21,191 nt of DNA from a virus. The DNA is taken from positions 1 to 21,191 of IMG/VR virus record IMGVR_UViG_3300032278_000142; one strand, written 5' to 3'. Positions 1 to 8,003 of the stretch are shown one piece after another. The position numbers and the translations under genes were made by a program. The notes under the pieces were generated by a model. The model was not told where the DNA came from, searched no databases, and worked only from the letters and a program-made list of their open reading frames with translations. The first letter of the stretch is position 1. Every line of letters begins with the position of its first letter.

Positions 1-2177
1 CCGTCCGGTTGTATGTCCAGCCTAAAAGTTCCCAGTTTCCAGTCCTGGGCAGCAGCTGTGTTTTCTATTTTAAGCGCAATGGCTCTTGCTCTTGCGCGTG
101 TGTCAATTTTACCAGTGGAACTGGTGATTGTAAAGGGTCCTAGCGAAGAACTTGCCGCTGTGTCATTAGGATAATCTCTCAGCAATAAAGTAATGCGAGT
201 GTCCCCCGTCTGACTAATAAAATCAGGAAGGAATCTTCGGATCTTCATAATGTATTCGCCGTCTCCTCTTATGTCTGGGGCCCCTAAAAGTTGTCCTTGT
301 GCCGCTCTTTTCTGGGTAATGTCAAAATCTCCTGAAAGAACGTTAGCTGTAACCGCAGTCACTACTCCTCCGGCATTCACTTGATCCGTTCCTGTTTCAT
401 GTTCATAATAAATACTTGTTCCATCCGTGTTACCTACAACATCAAAGGATGCATTATCACTGGTCGTATAATAACAGGCATGGGGTTTAGCAAAGACTTC
501 TGAATCTTCCCAGGCCGTTCTGGGTAGAGAACCGGTATACCATATAGGTTTTTTAAGCATCACGGATTCTAAATAATTATAAGTCACGACTCGATCAATA
601 ACATTAGAACCATCACTACAATAAAACCAATTCACTTCTCCAAAAAGATTATTCAAACCACAATTAATAAGATTTCTTGATACGGTGTTAAGATCATCAA
701 ACACATAGTCTTCTACTAGACATGGCATCGATTGAAGTTGACCTGCGTATTGAAAGAATCCATTTTCAGACATCCAAAAAGCGGTACCATCAACTTCCAT
801 ACAGGCATTCTTACCAATGAGTCCACAGTTCGTTCCGACTTGTTCAAAAGAAAAGGTAAAAGGTTGACCAACAAAACGCATCAAGAAGATGGCTGCATCG
901 GTCCAGATATAAATAGCATCTCGACCTCTAATAGCTCCCATGATTTGAGAACCATTGGCTAATCGTTGAGTTCCTGCCGTATTGGTTGCGGAAGGCGTAT
1001 AGTCGCTGGTACTTTCTTGATCCGACCACCTAATAAACATGTCGTCTTGGGTAGTTGTATCACCAATCGTGGTTTCAGTTCCTAAAAAAATTAAGTGACG
1101 ATCAACCGGAGACACTAACATATGTCTGGAAGCAGTGGGTGCTCCTGAAATAACGGTTGCTCGATTCGCTGTTGGATTCGAAGCAGCTGCATCCCATTCA
1201 TAACATGCTCCATTATAAATAAGAGCCATGAGTTTAGTTCCATAGTTATCCAGAACCCAGAGTCCTGGTTCAATCGTATAGTCGGCTGAGGATGCTTCGC
1301 CCCAGGCAACATAATCTGAAATATTAGTTATCGTGGCTCCTCCAGTATGCTCCGCTCGAGTGGTTCCATTTACCGCACGTGCTCCTCCACTTAAAGTTCC
1401 TGTAGTGGTATCATTAGCTGTAAAAGAAATATCCTCAGTCCCTATTCTAATTTCTCCTGAAGTAGGAAAAGCAGTTGAATCAGTTAGGACAACATTAGTG
1501 GTCGCATCATCAGGAAGTGTGGTTACTAAAGTAGTAGTCGCTGCTCCTGAAGCGGATCCAGAATAAGTTCCTGTTCCAAAACCATAACCACCCACTTCTT
1601 GAGCAGGTCCTACGGTTACATAACACAAAGCGGAAGCCGAACCTGAATTACTTAATTGAGTTCCGGATTCTGCTGATGCCATGGTAATGGTAATCGTGGT
1701 TGCAGTCGGTGCTGACGTCACCATAAATAGAATATCTTCAAAGGAAGCATCAGTATAAGTTGATCCTACGGCTGTGACTCCGCTCACTCCATCAAATTTA
1801 ACAATGTCATCATCCACTAACCCGTGTGGGCTTGGAAAAGTAACGGTGACTGCAGTGTCAGAAGTGGTGCTGGTAAAATCGCAACCTGCTATTGTAGTAC
1901 GTAAAGGATGAATATCATGATATTGTCCTCCTGAGTAGACGTATAAAATTCTGTTAGTTCCTATAGCAGCGTATTTAATACCTGCATTATCGTCCCAATG
2001 GTGAAGGGCTCGAGCAGCTCCGGTTAGGTTATCTTCTCCTAACTGGTCCCAGCCTCCTATTTTTTCAGGGGTACCATATCTAAAACGGACATAGTCTCCC
2101 CCCGTCCATTGTGCTTCGGCGCCGGTAGCTGTAACTTGTTTATTGAATCCTGGTAAAAAGTTTACTTTTTGTAGCAT
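1..2177 (-). CDS. P22 gp10-like tail/DNA-stabilisation protein, 3' end missing
   Basis: This is an open frame from the ATG at 2177 to the left edge: 725 full codons with no stop seen. The N-terminus carries an LPGFNK motif at residues 8-13 and then VRFRYGTPEKIGGW at 30-43, a signature I associate with the P22 gp10 (Phage_stabilise) tail accessory family, which plugs and extends the tail under the portal. The last visible residues, LGTFRLDIQPDG, look like the end of such a protein, so probably few codons are missing. P22 gp10 is about 472 residues; this one is much longer, partly because residues about 213-280 are an inserted module also found in two neck proteins of this window. There is no strong ribosome site, only GGA upstream. 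The gene follows the oxygenase/halogenase cassette after a 52-base gap. The family call is by motif recognition, not by alignment. Confidence 0.75.
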   Translation of the reverse strand, partial: MLQKVNFLPGFNKQVTATGAEAQWTGGDYVRFRYGTPEKIGGWDQLGEDNLTGAARALHHWDDNAGIKYAAIGTNRILYVYSGGQYHDIHPLRTTIAGCDFTSTTSDTAVTVTFPSPHGLVDDDIVKFDGVSGVTAVGSTYTDASFEDILFMVTSAPTATTITITMASAESGTQLSNSGSASALCYVTVGPAQEVGGYGFGTGTYSGSASGAATTTLVTTLPDDATTNVVLTDSTAFPTSGEIRIGTEDISFTANDTTTGTLSGGARAVNGTTRAEHTGGATITNISDYVAWGEASSADYTIEPGLWVLDNYGTKLMALIYNGACYEWDAAASNPTANRATVISGAPTASRHMLVSPVDRHLIFLGTETTIGDTTTQDDMFIRWSDQESTSDYTPSATNTAGTQRLANGSQIMGAIRGRDAIYIWTDAAIFLMRFVGQPFTFSFEQVGTNCGLIGKNACMEVDGTAFWMSENGFFQYAGQLQSMPCLVEDYVFDDLNTVSRNLINCGLNNLFGEVNWFYCSDGSNVIDRVVTYNYLESVMLKKPIWYTGSLPRTAWEDSEVFAKPHACYYTTSDNASFDVVGNTDGTSIYYEHETGTDQVNAGGVVTAVTANVLSGDFDITQKRAAQGQLLGAPDIRGDGEYIMKIRRFLPDFISQTGDTRITLLLRDYPNDTAASSSLGPFTITSSTGKIDTRARARAIALKIENTAAAQDWKLGTFRLDIQPD

Positions 2178-2197
2178 AGAAAATCCGTTTAAAATAC

Positions 2198-2212
2198 AAA
2201 TATACTATATTT
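2198..2212. promoter_or_regulatory. AT-rich palindrome upstream of the gp10-like gene
   Basis: AAATATA and TATATTT flank a single central base, in the 52-base gap between the last cassette gene and the gp10-like gene. On the minus strand the same bases contain TATATT, a possible -10 element, with TTGATC 15 bases upstream, which is a poor -35 with a short spacer. It may be an operator or a weak promoter that lets the tail gene be expressed apart from the cassette. It may also be chance in AT-rich DNA. Confidence 0.25.
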
Positions 2213-2229
2213 TTGAGGAGATCAACTTA

Positions 2230-2739
2230 TTACATAACCCAAAAAGCGTTGCCAATGATCACGGTTCGACCTTCTTTTTGACTTGGTTTTACTTCATGAG
2301 AATAAAGCGACGGGAAAAAAATACAGTCCCCTGCCTTCAGATGATGGGACTGCCCGTTAACTATAAGGGGTGAAGTACCCGGAGGAGAAGCTACATAGTA
2401 ACTAAAAGAAAAAGCATATGGAAAATGATTATGTTCGATGACGCAAGAGTTCTTATCATAAATGATTCCCCAACAATCTTTAAGGGTAAACGAATAAGAA
2501 GGCTGATCAAATCGGGGTAAAGAAAAATGCTTGCCAACCTCGGTAAATAAACCCTCGAGCCATTTAACTAGTGTATTAAGAGCCGGAATATTTTTATGAT
2601 GGAAATTAAAATTGGTTCTTCTTCCCCCTAAATGTTTTCCTCCTCCTAAACGAGCAGCTAAAGAAGTTTGAATAGCTACTTGTAATTGAGGATTAAGAGT
2701 AGAAGCTAAAGGGTATTTAAAAATAATAGGTTCTATCAC
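2230..2739 (-). CDS. Putative 2OG-Fe(II) oxygenase-like double-stranded beta-helix protein
   Basis: This 169-residue protein starts with GTG at 2739; the GTGA there overlaps the upstream stop by four bases. The C-terminal half looks like a compact double-stranded beta-helix: EHNHFPYAF (H103, H105), a strand region, then GDCIFFPSLYSHEV (H148) and an arginine ten residues later (R158). This order is typical of 2OG-Fe(II) oxygenases of the PF13759-like type. The first metal motif reads HxH instead of HxD, so the metal site is either altered or cupin-like. The N-terminal 90 residues have no motif I recognise. It is the last gene of the cassette, translationally coupled to the previous oxygenase. 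Its substrate is unknown. A metal-binding cupin without 2OG dependence is the main alternative. Confidence 0.65.
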   Translation of the reverse strand: MIEPIIFKYPLASTLNPQLQVAIQTSLAARLGGGKHLGGRRTNFNFHHKNIPALNTLVKWLEGLFTEVGKHFSLPRFDQPSYSFTLKDCWGIIYDKNSCVIEHNHFPYAFSFSYYVASPPGTSPLIVNGQSHHLKAGDCIFFPSLYSHEVKPSQKEGRTVIIGNAFWVM

Positions 2740-3371
2740 CTAAAACCTTTTACTTTCTTGTCTTTAAACCATGCAGGAAGACCCGCGCATACTCTTCCAT
2801 CATATTTTAATTTAAGAGCATTAGGTTGAGTAGAATCCGTATAATGAATAAACCCCTGACAATAAGTATTACCTTCAAAAGGTTCTCTCCAATGTTCTAG
2901 ATCACAGGCTTTATAAAGTAATAAATCCCCTGGGGCGAGTATAACTTTTTTGCCGGGTTGATTAGATTTTTCTGAAAGATAAATAGGCCATTGAGTGTCC
3001 CCTCCAATATGAATGGTACCAGAAATTTCGCATTCATCTCTATCCCTATGTCGTTTAAGAATATCTCCTTTCTTATAAATACGGGCATAAGAATAAGAAG
3101 GATAGAGTTTATATCCCGTTTCTTTTTCTACACGCTCATGCAACCCTTCTAATAAGGTTTCGAAGACACCATCTGCATAATGAGAATAAGTTTTAGGAAT
3201 TTGTCCGTCATCCCATGTACCCCAGTACTCAGTAAAAGGGGAAATATATCTGCTATCAAATAATATTTTGGACACTCTTCTTTTATTTTGAAAGTAATGA
3301 AAAATAAAATCAGTTAATTGTTTAGTAATCGCTTGTCTTACTACTTTATATTTATTTTTTTTAAACGACAT
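2736..3371 (-). CDS. 2OG-Fe(II) oxygenase-like protein, phage type
   Basis: This 211-residue protein has the core SYARIYKKGDILKRHRDRDE, giving H108 and D110 as the HxD pair, then WPIYL, LAPGDLLLY and the distal histidine H160 in CDLEHWREPF. This layout (R.Y..GD.L..H.DR...E, later GD...Y and EHWRE) is one I recognise from 2OG-Fe(II) oxygenase-like proteins common in cyanophages and other marine phages. The complete HxD...H triad predicts an active hydroxylase-type iron enzyme using 2-oxoglutarate and O2. Its ATG lies inside the end of the upstream gene (11-base overlap), and its stop overlaps the GTG of the next gene. Its product is unknown; small-molecule or protein hydroxylation are both possible. 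Confidence 0.8.
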   Translation of the reverse strand: MSFKKNKYKVVRQAITKQLTDFIFHYFQNKRRVSKILFDSRYISPFTEYWGTWDDGQIPKTYSHYADGVFETLLEGLHERVEKETGYKLYPSYSYARIYKKGDILKRHRDRDECEISGTIHIGGDTQWPIYLSEKSNQPGKKVILAPGDLLLYKACDLEHWREPFEGNTYCQGFIHYTDSTQPNALKLKYDGRVCAGLPAWFKDKKVKGFR

Positions 3372-3993
3372 TTTTAACCATTTCTTTTGGTACAGCCTGA
3401 ATATTCCAATGAATAAATCTAAAGGGTTCTATACCATGATCTACTGCATATTCATGTTCTACATAACCTGGAAAAATAATCAATGTTCCAGGCTTCGGTT
3501 TAAAATGTACCAGTTCACTTGCATATGTCACTGAATCTAATTGTTTCTGGTGTAATTTTGTCATTATCGCACCGGCTCGAGGATCATGAAAGATAGGAAA
3601 AGATGTTTTATCTGAACATTTTAAAAAATAAAAACCTGAAACATGTTGATTCCAATGATGATGGGCTGAGTGATGACCTCCTCCTCTTTTAGAAAATTCC
3701 TGCACCCACATTTCAGAAAACATCGTAACGTATTTTGTCATATCAAATCCCTGCCAATCTAAAAAGTCTCTAGATTTTTGCCCAACATAATCTCTGAATG
3801 TTGCAAAGCGCTTATCCTGCGTTATAGGATTCGAGTGATGAGCCATCCCAAAATCCCTGGTTTTTTTTATACTTTTTTCATCTCTCTTACGCGCAGCTTT
3901 AATATATTCATTACTTGCTTTGTTTAATAATTTTACAAATTCTGGCTTATATTCAGTCCACAGAGGAGTTGAAAAATACTCGAGTTTATGCAT
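3361..3993 (-). CDS. Putative 2OG-Fe(II) oxygenase, PF13759-like
   Basis: This 210-residue protein contains AHHHWNQHVSGFYFL (residues 110-124), FPIFHDPRA (132-140), and then GTLIIFPGYVEHEY with H180, followed by R192 near the end. The order histidine-rich motif, SG.Y.L, F.DPR, FP...H, R matches the putative 2OG-Fe(II) oxygenase family PF13759/TIGR02466. In this group the first metal motif is not a plain HxD; H111 or H113 with H180 are the likely ligands, and which residues bind metal cannot be settled by eye. The gene starts eight bases inside the halogenase end and its own end overlaps the next gene by 11 bases, so it belongs to the same translated unit as the halogenase. Confidence 0.8.
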   Translation of the reverse strand: MHKLEYFSTPLWTEYKPEFVKLLNKASNEYIKAARKRDEKSIKKTRDFGMAHHSNPITQDKRFATFRDYVGQKSRDFLDWQGFDMTKYVTMFSEMWVQEFSKRGGGHHSAHHHWNQHVSGFYFLKCSDKTSFPIFHDPRAGAIMTKLHQKQLDSVTYASELVHFKPKPGTLIIFPGYVEHEYAVDHGIEPFRFIHWNIQAVPKEMVKNVV

Positions 3994-5614
3994 GGAACTT
4001 TTTCCGTAAATATTCGTAAGGAGTTGGAAAATTTTTTACTTCTTTATTCCATCTTTTTTTTCTTTCGTCTAACTTATCTTTACGCGACTCCACTGTCTTT
4101 AAACTTGAAAGAGCCAATTTATACTTAAGAGTATGAGAATCAAGAGGATTCCAATTGAGGCCTACCGCCATACAATTGGTAAGATTATTGGCCTGGCCAT
4201 AGTTAAAGTCAGTATGTCTTTTTGAAAAAGGTTCTTTTAAAAATCCAGAGAGCTGGCCTTTGGTATAAGAAAGTAAAGAAGACCAGTCTTTCTTTTGAAG
4301 AGCTTTCCAATAGTCAGTATCATCTCGATGAGAAAGTGCATAAGGTAATGAAACCCCCATGACAAAACGATCAAAATCGCTATGACATTTAGCTGTGAAC
4401 TCATCTCGATCCCATTGACTGATGTGTCCTCGTTCTAAAATTCGAGTTAAGTTAAATAAAAATTCATGCATACTTTGTAAGCCATTAGATTGGAGAGGTT
4501 CAATAAACGCTGCAGCTAATCCAATAGCGCATACATTTTTCACCCAGAGTTTTGATTGAATACCACACTTCATTGGAATGAGATTATATTCTAGGTCTTC
4601 AACTTTTTGATATCCTTTTTTAACAAGGGTCTGTTTAAATTCTTTTAAAGCATCTTCTGAAGAAATAAATTTATCCGAAAATACATAGCCTGCTCCCATT
4701 CGGGACCATAAAGGAATTTCCCACACCCAACCATTTTCAATAGCAGTGCAGTTGGTATAGTTTACAATTTGTTTATTGGGATTGGTGTAAGGAATTCGAG
4801 TGGCCCATGCTTTATTGTTCGGAAGAATATGATCATAAGGAATAAAAGGTACATGCATTTTACTGTTTATTAAAAGCGCTCTAAAGCCTGTGCAATCAAT
4901 AAATAAATCTGCATAAACTTGTTGTCCTCCTTCTAACAATAAATATTCAATTCCGCCTTCCCCATCCTCTCGCGTGCGCACGACTTGTACTTTGGATACA
5001 AAATGAGTAAAACGATCAGGATAACGGGCTTTACAATACTTATCTCTTAGCCAGTTTCCAAATTTAGCAGCATCAAATTGATAAGAGTAATGAGACAAAA
5101 GTTGCACCTCATGAAGATAAGGGTCTTCTTCTAACCTTGCTCGTCCATGAGCACTGCTAAAAGTATCAGTAAACATAGATTTGTTTTGATTGATTAATGC
5201 CATGCCTGGATACATACAGTCAGCATAGTCACGGGTAGGTGTCTCAGGGTATTTTAATTTTTTAAGATGCCAGTCTTTAAGGGCCAGTTCACTTCCTTCT
5301 AGATAAGGTTGACCGAAAGGATAATGAAAGCGTCCTGAATCTTTGCGATACCAATTTTCAAATGCAATACTATGTTTATAAACAGCATCGGTATGAGGCA
5401 TGAATTCTTCATCTTTAATATTTACCATTCTTAGCCAGTGTAGAATGCCACTAAATCCCCCTTGGCCCCCAGCCACTGTGCTTTCTCCAACTCCTATAGT
5501 AGGAAGATCGGCTGGTTCTATTAAAGTAATTTCTTTTTCTGGAAACTCACTTAATAAAGTAGCGGCCGTCATATAGCCTGCTGTTCCCCCTCCTACGATT
5601 ACAATCTTTTTCAT
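3986..5614 (-). CDS. Flavin-dependent halogenase, tryptophan-halogenase family
   Basis: This 542-residue protein is near the usual length for the family (PF04820). It has an N-terminal FAD-binding Rossmann motif GGGTAG (8-13), GVGEST (41-46), the halogenase signature WVWEIP (296-301), and VYKHSIAFENW, where K80 lines up with the catalytic lysine of PrnA and RebH that carries the chloramine or hypohalous species. Family enzymes use FADH2, O2 and halide to halogenate electron-rich aromatic groups; a cyanophage member (VirX1) is active and favours iodide. At the place where PrnA has EPLES, this protein has EPLQS (Q375), so the second catalytic glutamate is a glutamine. No flavin reductase gene is nearby, so a host reductase would have to supply FADH2. 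The start overlaps the upstream stop as ATGA. Substrate and halide are unknown. Confidence 0.92.
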   Translation of the reverse strand: MKKIVIVGGGTAGYMTAATLLSEFPEKEITLIEPADLPTIGVGESTVAGGQGGFSGILHWLRMVNIKDEEFMPHTDAVYKHSIAFENWYRKDSGRFHYPFGQPYLEGSELALKDWHLKKLKYPETPTRDYADCMYPGMALINQNKSMFTDTFSSAHGRARLEEDPYLHEVQLLSHYSYQFDAAKFGNWLRDKYCKARYPDRFTHFVSKVQVVRTREDGEGGIEYLLLEGGQQVYADLFIDCTGFRALLINSKMHVPFIPYDHILPNNKAWATRIPYTNPNKQIVNYTNCTAIENGWVWEIPLWSRMGAGYVFSDKFISSEDALKEFKQTLVKKGYQKVEDLEYNLIPMKCGIQSKLWVKNVCAIGLAAAFIEPLQSNGLQSMHEFLFNLTRILERGHISQWDRDEFTAKCHSDFDRFVMGVSLPYALSHRDDTDYWKALQKKDWSSLLSYTKGQLSGFLKEPFSKRHTDFNYGQANNLTNCMAVGLNWNPLDSHTLKYKLALSSLKTVESRKDKLDERKKRWNKEVKNFPTPYEYLRKKFHA

Positions 5615-6126
5615 ATCGTTACTATATTTAAAACTATTCTAGTTGGAGTATCTGTCTGTACTACTCCAGAATGTTTGTTTAAATTGTCAAAAATTAATAA
5701 TTCATTTTCATTGGATGGATATTTTTTGTCTTTAATTATTGTTCCACCATTACAAGTTATAAAATTTAATATAGAAAGAGTAACATTTTCTCTTGGTTTA
5801 TTTTTTTCATCATATACATCCGTATGACGGACATGTTTTATTTTTTTATTTTGATTCGTATAAAGATTAAGTTTCATTCTCAATAATTCTTTGATTGGAA
5901 AATCTAGAAAATAAAGAATAGGTTCAAACTCTTTGAAGAGGTGTGAAATAGGAGCAGGAGGGATCGTATTATATAAGACGTGAACAAACATAAAATGCTT
6001 ATCTTCTTTTACACCTGGATAGGAAACAGTTTGGTTAGTAAAATACCAAGGAAAAGCACTACCTGTAACTAAATGTTTTAATTTATTAAAATATCTAGCC
6101 GGTAAAAGATTCTTTTTAATTTGCAT
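5611..6126 (-). CDS. Putative 2OG-Fe(II) oxygenase
   Basis: In this 171-residue protein the C-terminal part contains VRHTDVYDE (H101, D103), then TLSILNFIT, GGTIIKD, ELLIFDNLNKHSG (H152) and R163 in TPTRIVLNI. This is the HxD...H...R pattern of an iron and 2-oxoglutarate binding beta-helix. The N-terminal 80 residues are not recognisable. The end overlaps the halogenase start by four bases (ATGA), which argues for a linked role. The best upstream ribosome site, AAAGGAG near 6160, is about 37 bases before the ATG, far beyond normal spacing. In-frame alternatives nearer to it would need an ATA start, so the true start is uncertain. Confidence 0.7.
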   Translation of the reverse strand: MQIKKNLLPARYFNKLKHLVTGSAFPWYFTNQTVSYPGVKEDKHFMFVHVLYNTIPPAPISHLFKEFEPILYFLDFPIKELLRMKLNLYTNQNKKIKHVRHTDVYDEKNKPRENVTLSILNFITCNGGTIIKDKKYPSNENELLIFDNLNKHSGVVQTDTPTRIVLNIVTI

Positions 6127-6186
6127 ATCAGACGTATCAAATTGGTACTGTATATCTTACTCCTTTTGTTATTTCTGTACAGGTTT

Positions 6187-6211
6187 TACCATACTATTAT
6201 TAATAATGGTA
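6187..6211 (-). other. Imperfect hairpin in the cassette's one sizeable gap
   Basis: The minus-strand sequence can fold into a stem of six outer pairs (TACCAT with ATGGTA), a two-base bulge, four inner A-T pairs and a three-base loop. It lies in the 99-base gap between two oxygenase genes, the only large gap within the cassette. It is followed by AAAACC, not by a T run, so it is not a standard terminator. It could slow transcription or guide RNA processing. The stem is AT-rich and may be weak. Confidence 0.35.
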
Positions 6212-6225
6212 GCGTATTTCTTTAA

Positions 6226-6774
6226 TCATTTAAATCTAGGTCCCAATAAAAGCATAGCTATAGATTTTCGTGTTCCTTTAGTCACAGGCGTAATACGATG
6301 TAAAATAAAAGAAGGGAAAATAACTAGGTTGCCCGGCACATTAAGCTCTGGAACTTTAACCGTTGTATTTACTTGAAGTTCTAAGTCTCCTCCTTCATAC
6401 GAAGAATCGGAAAGATTGAGAAGAGCTGTTAGTTTAATATCGCTGGCTCCCTCTTCAGTACCGTCTTGATGAAAGCCATATTCACTTCCCGAAGAATAAA
6501 CATTATAGATAAGATGTTCTTCTTCATTTAAAGAAAATAATTGAAACCCAAAAGCATAATTGTTTATAAAAAGTGTGGATTCATAAAATTTATTTAAATA
6601 AGGTTTGGCTTTTTTCCATGGAACTCCTTTCACTTTAGAAGTCTTAATGACTCCATCAGCCCCTTGTTGAGCTCGCGTAGATATGAGATCCCTTTTTAAT
6701 AGAGTATTAATTTTTTTTATTTCCTGAGGATTGTAAAGTGATTCCCACCAATATAAAGGATTACCAAGAGCCAT
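6226..6774 (-). CDS. 2OG-Fe(II) oxygenase, PKHD/prolyl-hydroxylase-like
   Basis: This 182-residue protein has all the expected elements: FHQDGTEEG with H102 and D104, LNLSDSSYEGGDLEL at 119-133, then IFPSFILHRITPVTKGTR with distal H159 and 2OG-binding R169. The order and spacing match prolyl 4-hydroxylase-like and PKHD-type 2OG-Fe(II) oxygenases, which hydroxylate proteins or small molecules. Its ATG directly follows the stop of the upstream gene (TAAATG). It shares LSD...Y.GGDLE and HR.TPVTKG.R with that neighbour, so the two are probably tandem paralogues that diverged strongly at their N-termini. Its target is unknown. Confidence 0.85.
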   Translation of the reverse strand: MALGNPLYWWESLYNPQEIKKINTLLKRDLISTRAQQGADGVIKTSKVKGVPWKKAKPYLNKFYESTLFINNYAFGFQLFSLNEEEHLIYNVYSSGSEYGFHQDGTEEGASDIKLTALLNLSDSSYEGGDLELQVNTTVKVPELNVPGNLVIFPSFILHRITPVTKGTRKSIAMLLLGPRFK

Positions 6775-7428
6775 TTATTTCCACGGGCTTCCTAAATGCC
6801 AGGCAGGGACACTATACCGGATACCTTTCGTAACAGGAGTGACTCGATGCCAAACAAAAGAAGGAAAGACAACCAGACTTCCTTTTTCTTGAAGTTCTTT
6901 TACTTTTAAAACCTGGTTCTTAACTTCATATTTTTTTTCAGGATCATACTGTCGGGGATTCATTTCTAAGTCCCCACCCGTATAATCTTTTTTATCAGAA
7001 AGCATTAAAATGGTACTTAGTTTTCTGATTTTCCCATGGGTAGGTTTTCCAGGAGCATGATAAGGCTTGTCCCAAGAATCACAATGCCATCCATAATATT
7101 GACCTTTATGATATTTAGTAAACTGACAAGGCTCAGAGTAATCCCATTCAAAATTCCATCCCGTCTGTTGATTAGCGATCCGGACACAAGGTTGAAGTAA
7201 ATTCCAAACCCATATTTCTTCTAGCCAGACGACATAAGAATCTCTTTTCTTTTTTAATGCTTTGAGTTGAGTTTTAGCTTCTTTAGACATTCCCCTTAAA
7301 CTTTCTTCTTTAATCTCCCCTGTGGTAGCAATTCTATGTTGACGCGACAATCCTAATTTTAATATTTCATCACAAATACGCTCTGGAATAATTTTATTAA
7401 AGTACCAATAATAATATTTTAGATTCAT
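6775..7428 (-). CDS. 2OG-Fe(II) oxygenase, PKHD/prolyl-hydroxylase-like
   Basis: This 217-residue protein contains CQFTKYHKGQYYGWHCDSWD (H115, D117), LSTILMLSD and YTGGDLEM, then LVVFPSFVWHRVTPVTKGIR with H194 and R204. This is a complete HxD...H...R site of a 2OG-Fe(II) oxygenase. The Y.KGQ.YGWH.D pattern recalls phage and bacterial hydroxylases that act on proteins or small peptides. Compared with its downstream paralogue it has a longer N-terminus with a lysine-rich helix at residues about 48-64 and an insert between the HxD motif and LSTIL. It starts with ATGA overlapping the upstream methyltransferase-like gene, behind a GGAG site about nine bases upstream. Confidence 0.87.
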   Translation of the reverse strand: MNLKYYYWYFNKIIPERICDEILKLGLSRQHRIATTGEIKEESLRGMSKEAKTQLKALKKKRDSYVVWLEEIWVWNLLQPCVRIANQQTGWNFEWDYSEPCQFTKYHKGQYYGWHCDSWDKPYHAPGKPTHGKIRKLSTILMLSDKKDYTGGDLEMNPRQYDPEKKYEVKNQVLKVKELQEKGSLVVFPSFVWHRVTPVTKGIRYSVPAWHLGSPWK

Positions 7429-8003
7429 CCTGTTGCTCCGTGTTCTTTTATAAGACTGTAACGACGTCTTCCTTTATTCAAGACTCTAAAACCATAAACA
7501 GAGCAAAGATTAACTATTATATCCATCTTATATCTTTTGTAATCATTAAAACAAAAGGTTGTTCCTAGATGTGCGCGATGACAAAAGAACATAACTTCTC
7601 TTAAAACATCGGTCGTTCGTTGTGGTCCATCAAAATGAACGCAGGTATATCGATTTAATAGGTGTGGTTTTTCATCATAAATAATAAAGCCGTTGCGATA
7701 TTTATCCATATACTCCGTATCGGCCATTTCTAACAAATGAAATTCTAAATAATCAATTAAATCTTTTTTTGTATTCCATTTAACTTTGTTACTTACACCG
7801 GCCTGTATGTTTCCGTAAGGATCAATGCCTAGGTGATGAAAATTTTGAAATTTTTTGCGACCTTCTTCTAACATGATTTGAGACCCATTTCCTTCATGAA
7901 CCCCTATCTCACAGGTAAGAACATATCCATTAGTTTCTTCTTTATAAGAACTCTGAACTGCTTCCGTTAAGAGTTCATATTCTACTTCTTTAATAATACG
8001 CAT
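7425..8003 (-). CDS. Class I SAM-dependent methyltransferase-like protein
   Basis: I place the start at 8003, where AAAGGA sits six bases before an ATG, giving 192 residues. An earlier in-frame ATG at 8084 (219 residues) has no ribosome site. CEIGVHEGNGSQ (31-42) resembles motif I of class I methyltransferases, LGIDPYG (58-64) fits the acidic second strand, and VHFDGPQRTTDVLREV (122-137) followed by FNDYKRY (152-158) resembles the DG.H...V..D and DDY region of macrocin-O-methyltransferase-like enzymes (TylF or Methyltransf_24 type). The predicted role is O-methylation of a small molecule or sugar. It is the first gene of the cassette and is coupled to the next oxygenase by ATGA. Another SAM-fold or nucleotide-binding enzyme is possible. 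Confidence 0.6.
   Translation of the reverse strand: MRIIKEVEYELLTEAVQSSYKEETNGYVLTCEIGVHEGNGSQIMLEEGRKKFQNFHHLGIDPYGNIQAGVSNKVKWNTKKDLIDYLEFHLLEMADTEYMDKYRNGFIIYDEKPHLLNRYTCVHFDGPQRTTDVLREVMFFCHRAHLGTTFCFNDYKRYKMDIIVNLCSVYGFRVLNKGRRRYSLIKEHGATG

Noticed and set aside
2230-7428. Reading the 2OG enzymes as radical (non-heme iron) halogenases
   Set aside because: Those enzymes have Gly or Ala in place of the metal-binding acid; the four clear HxD members here keep aspartate, and the other two have His or an Asn-containing motif.
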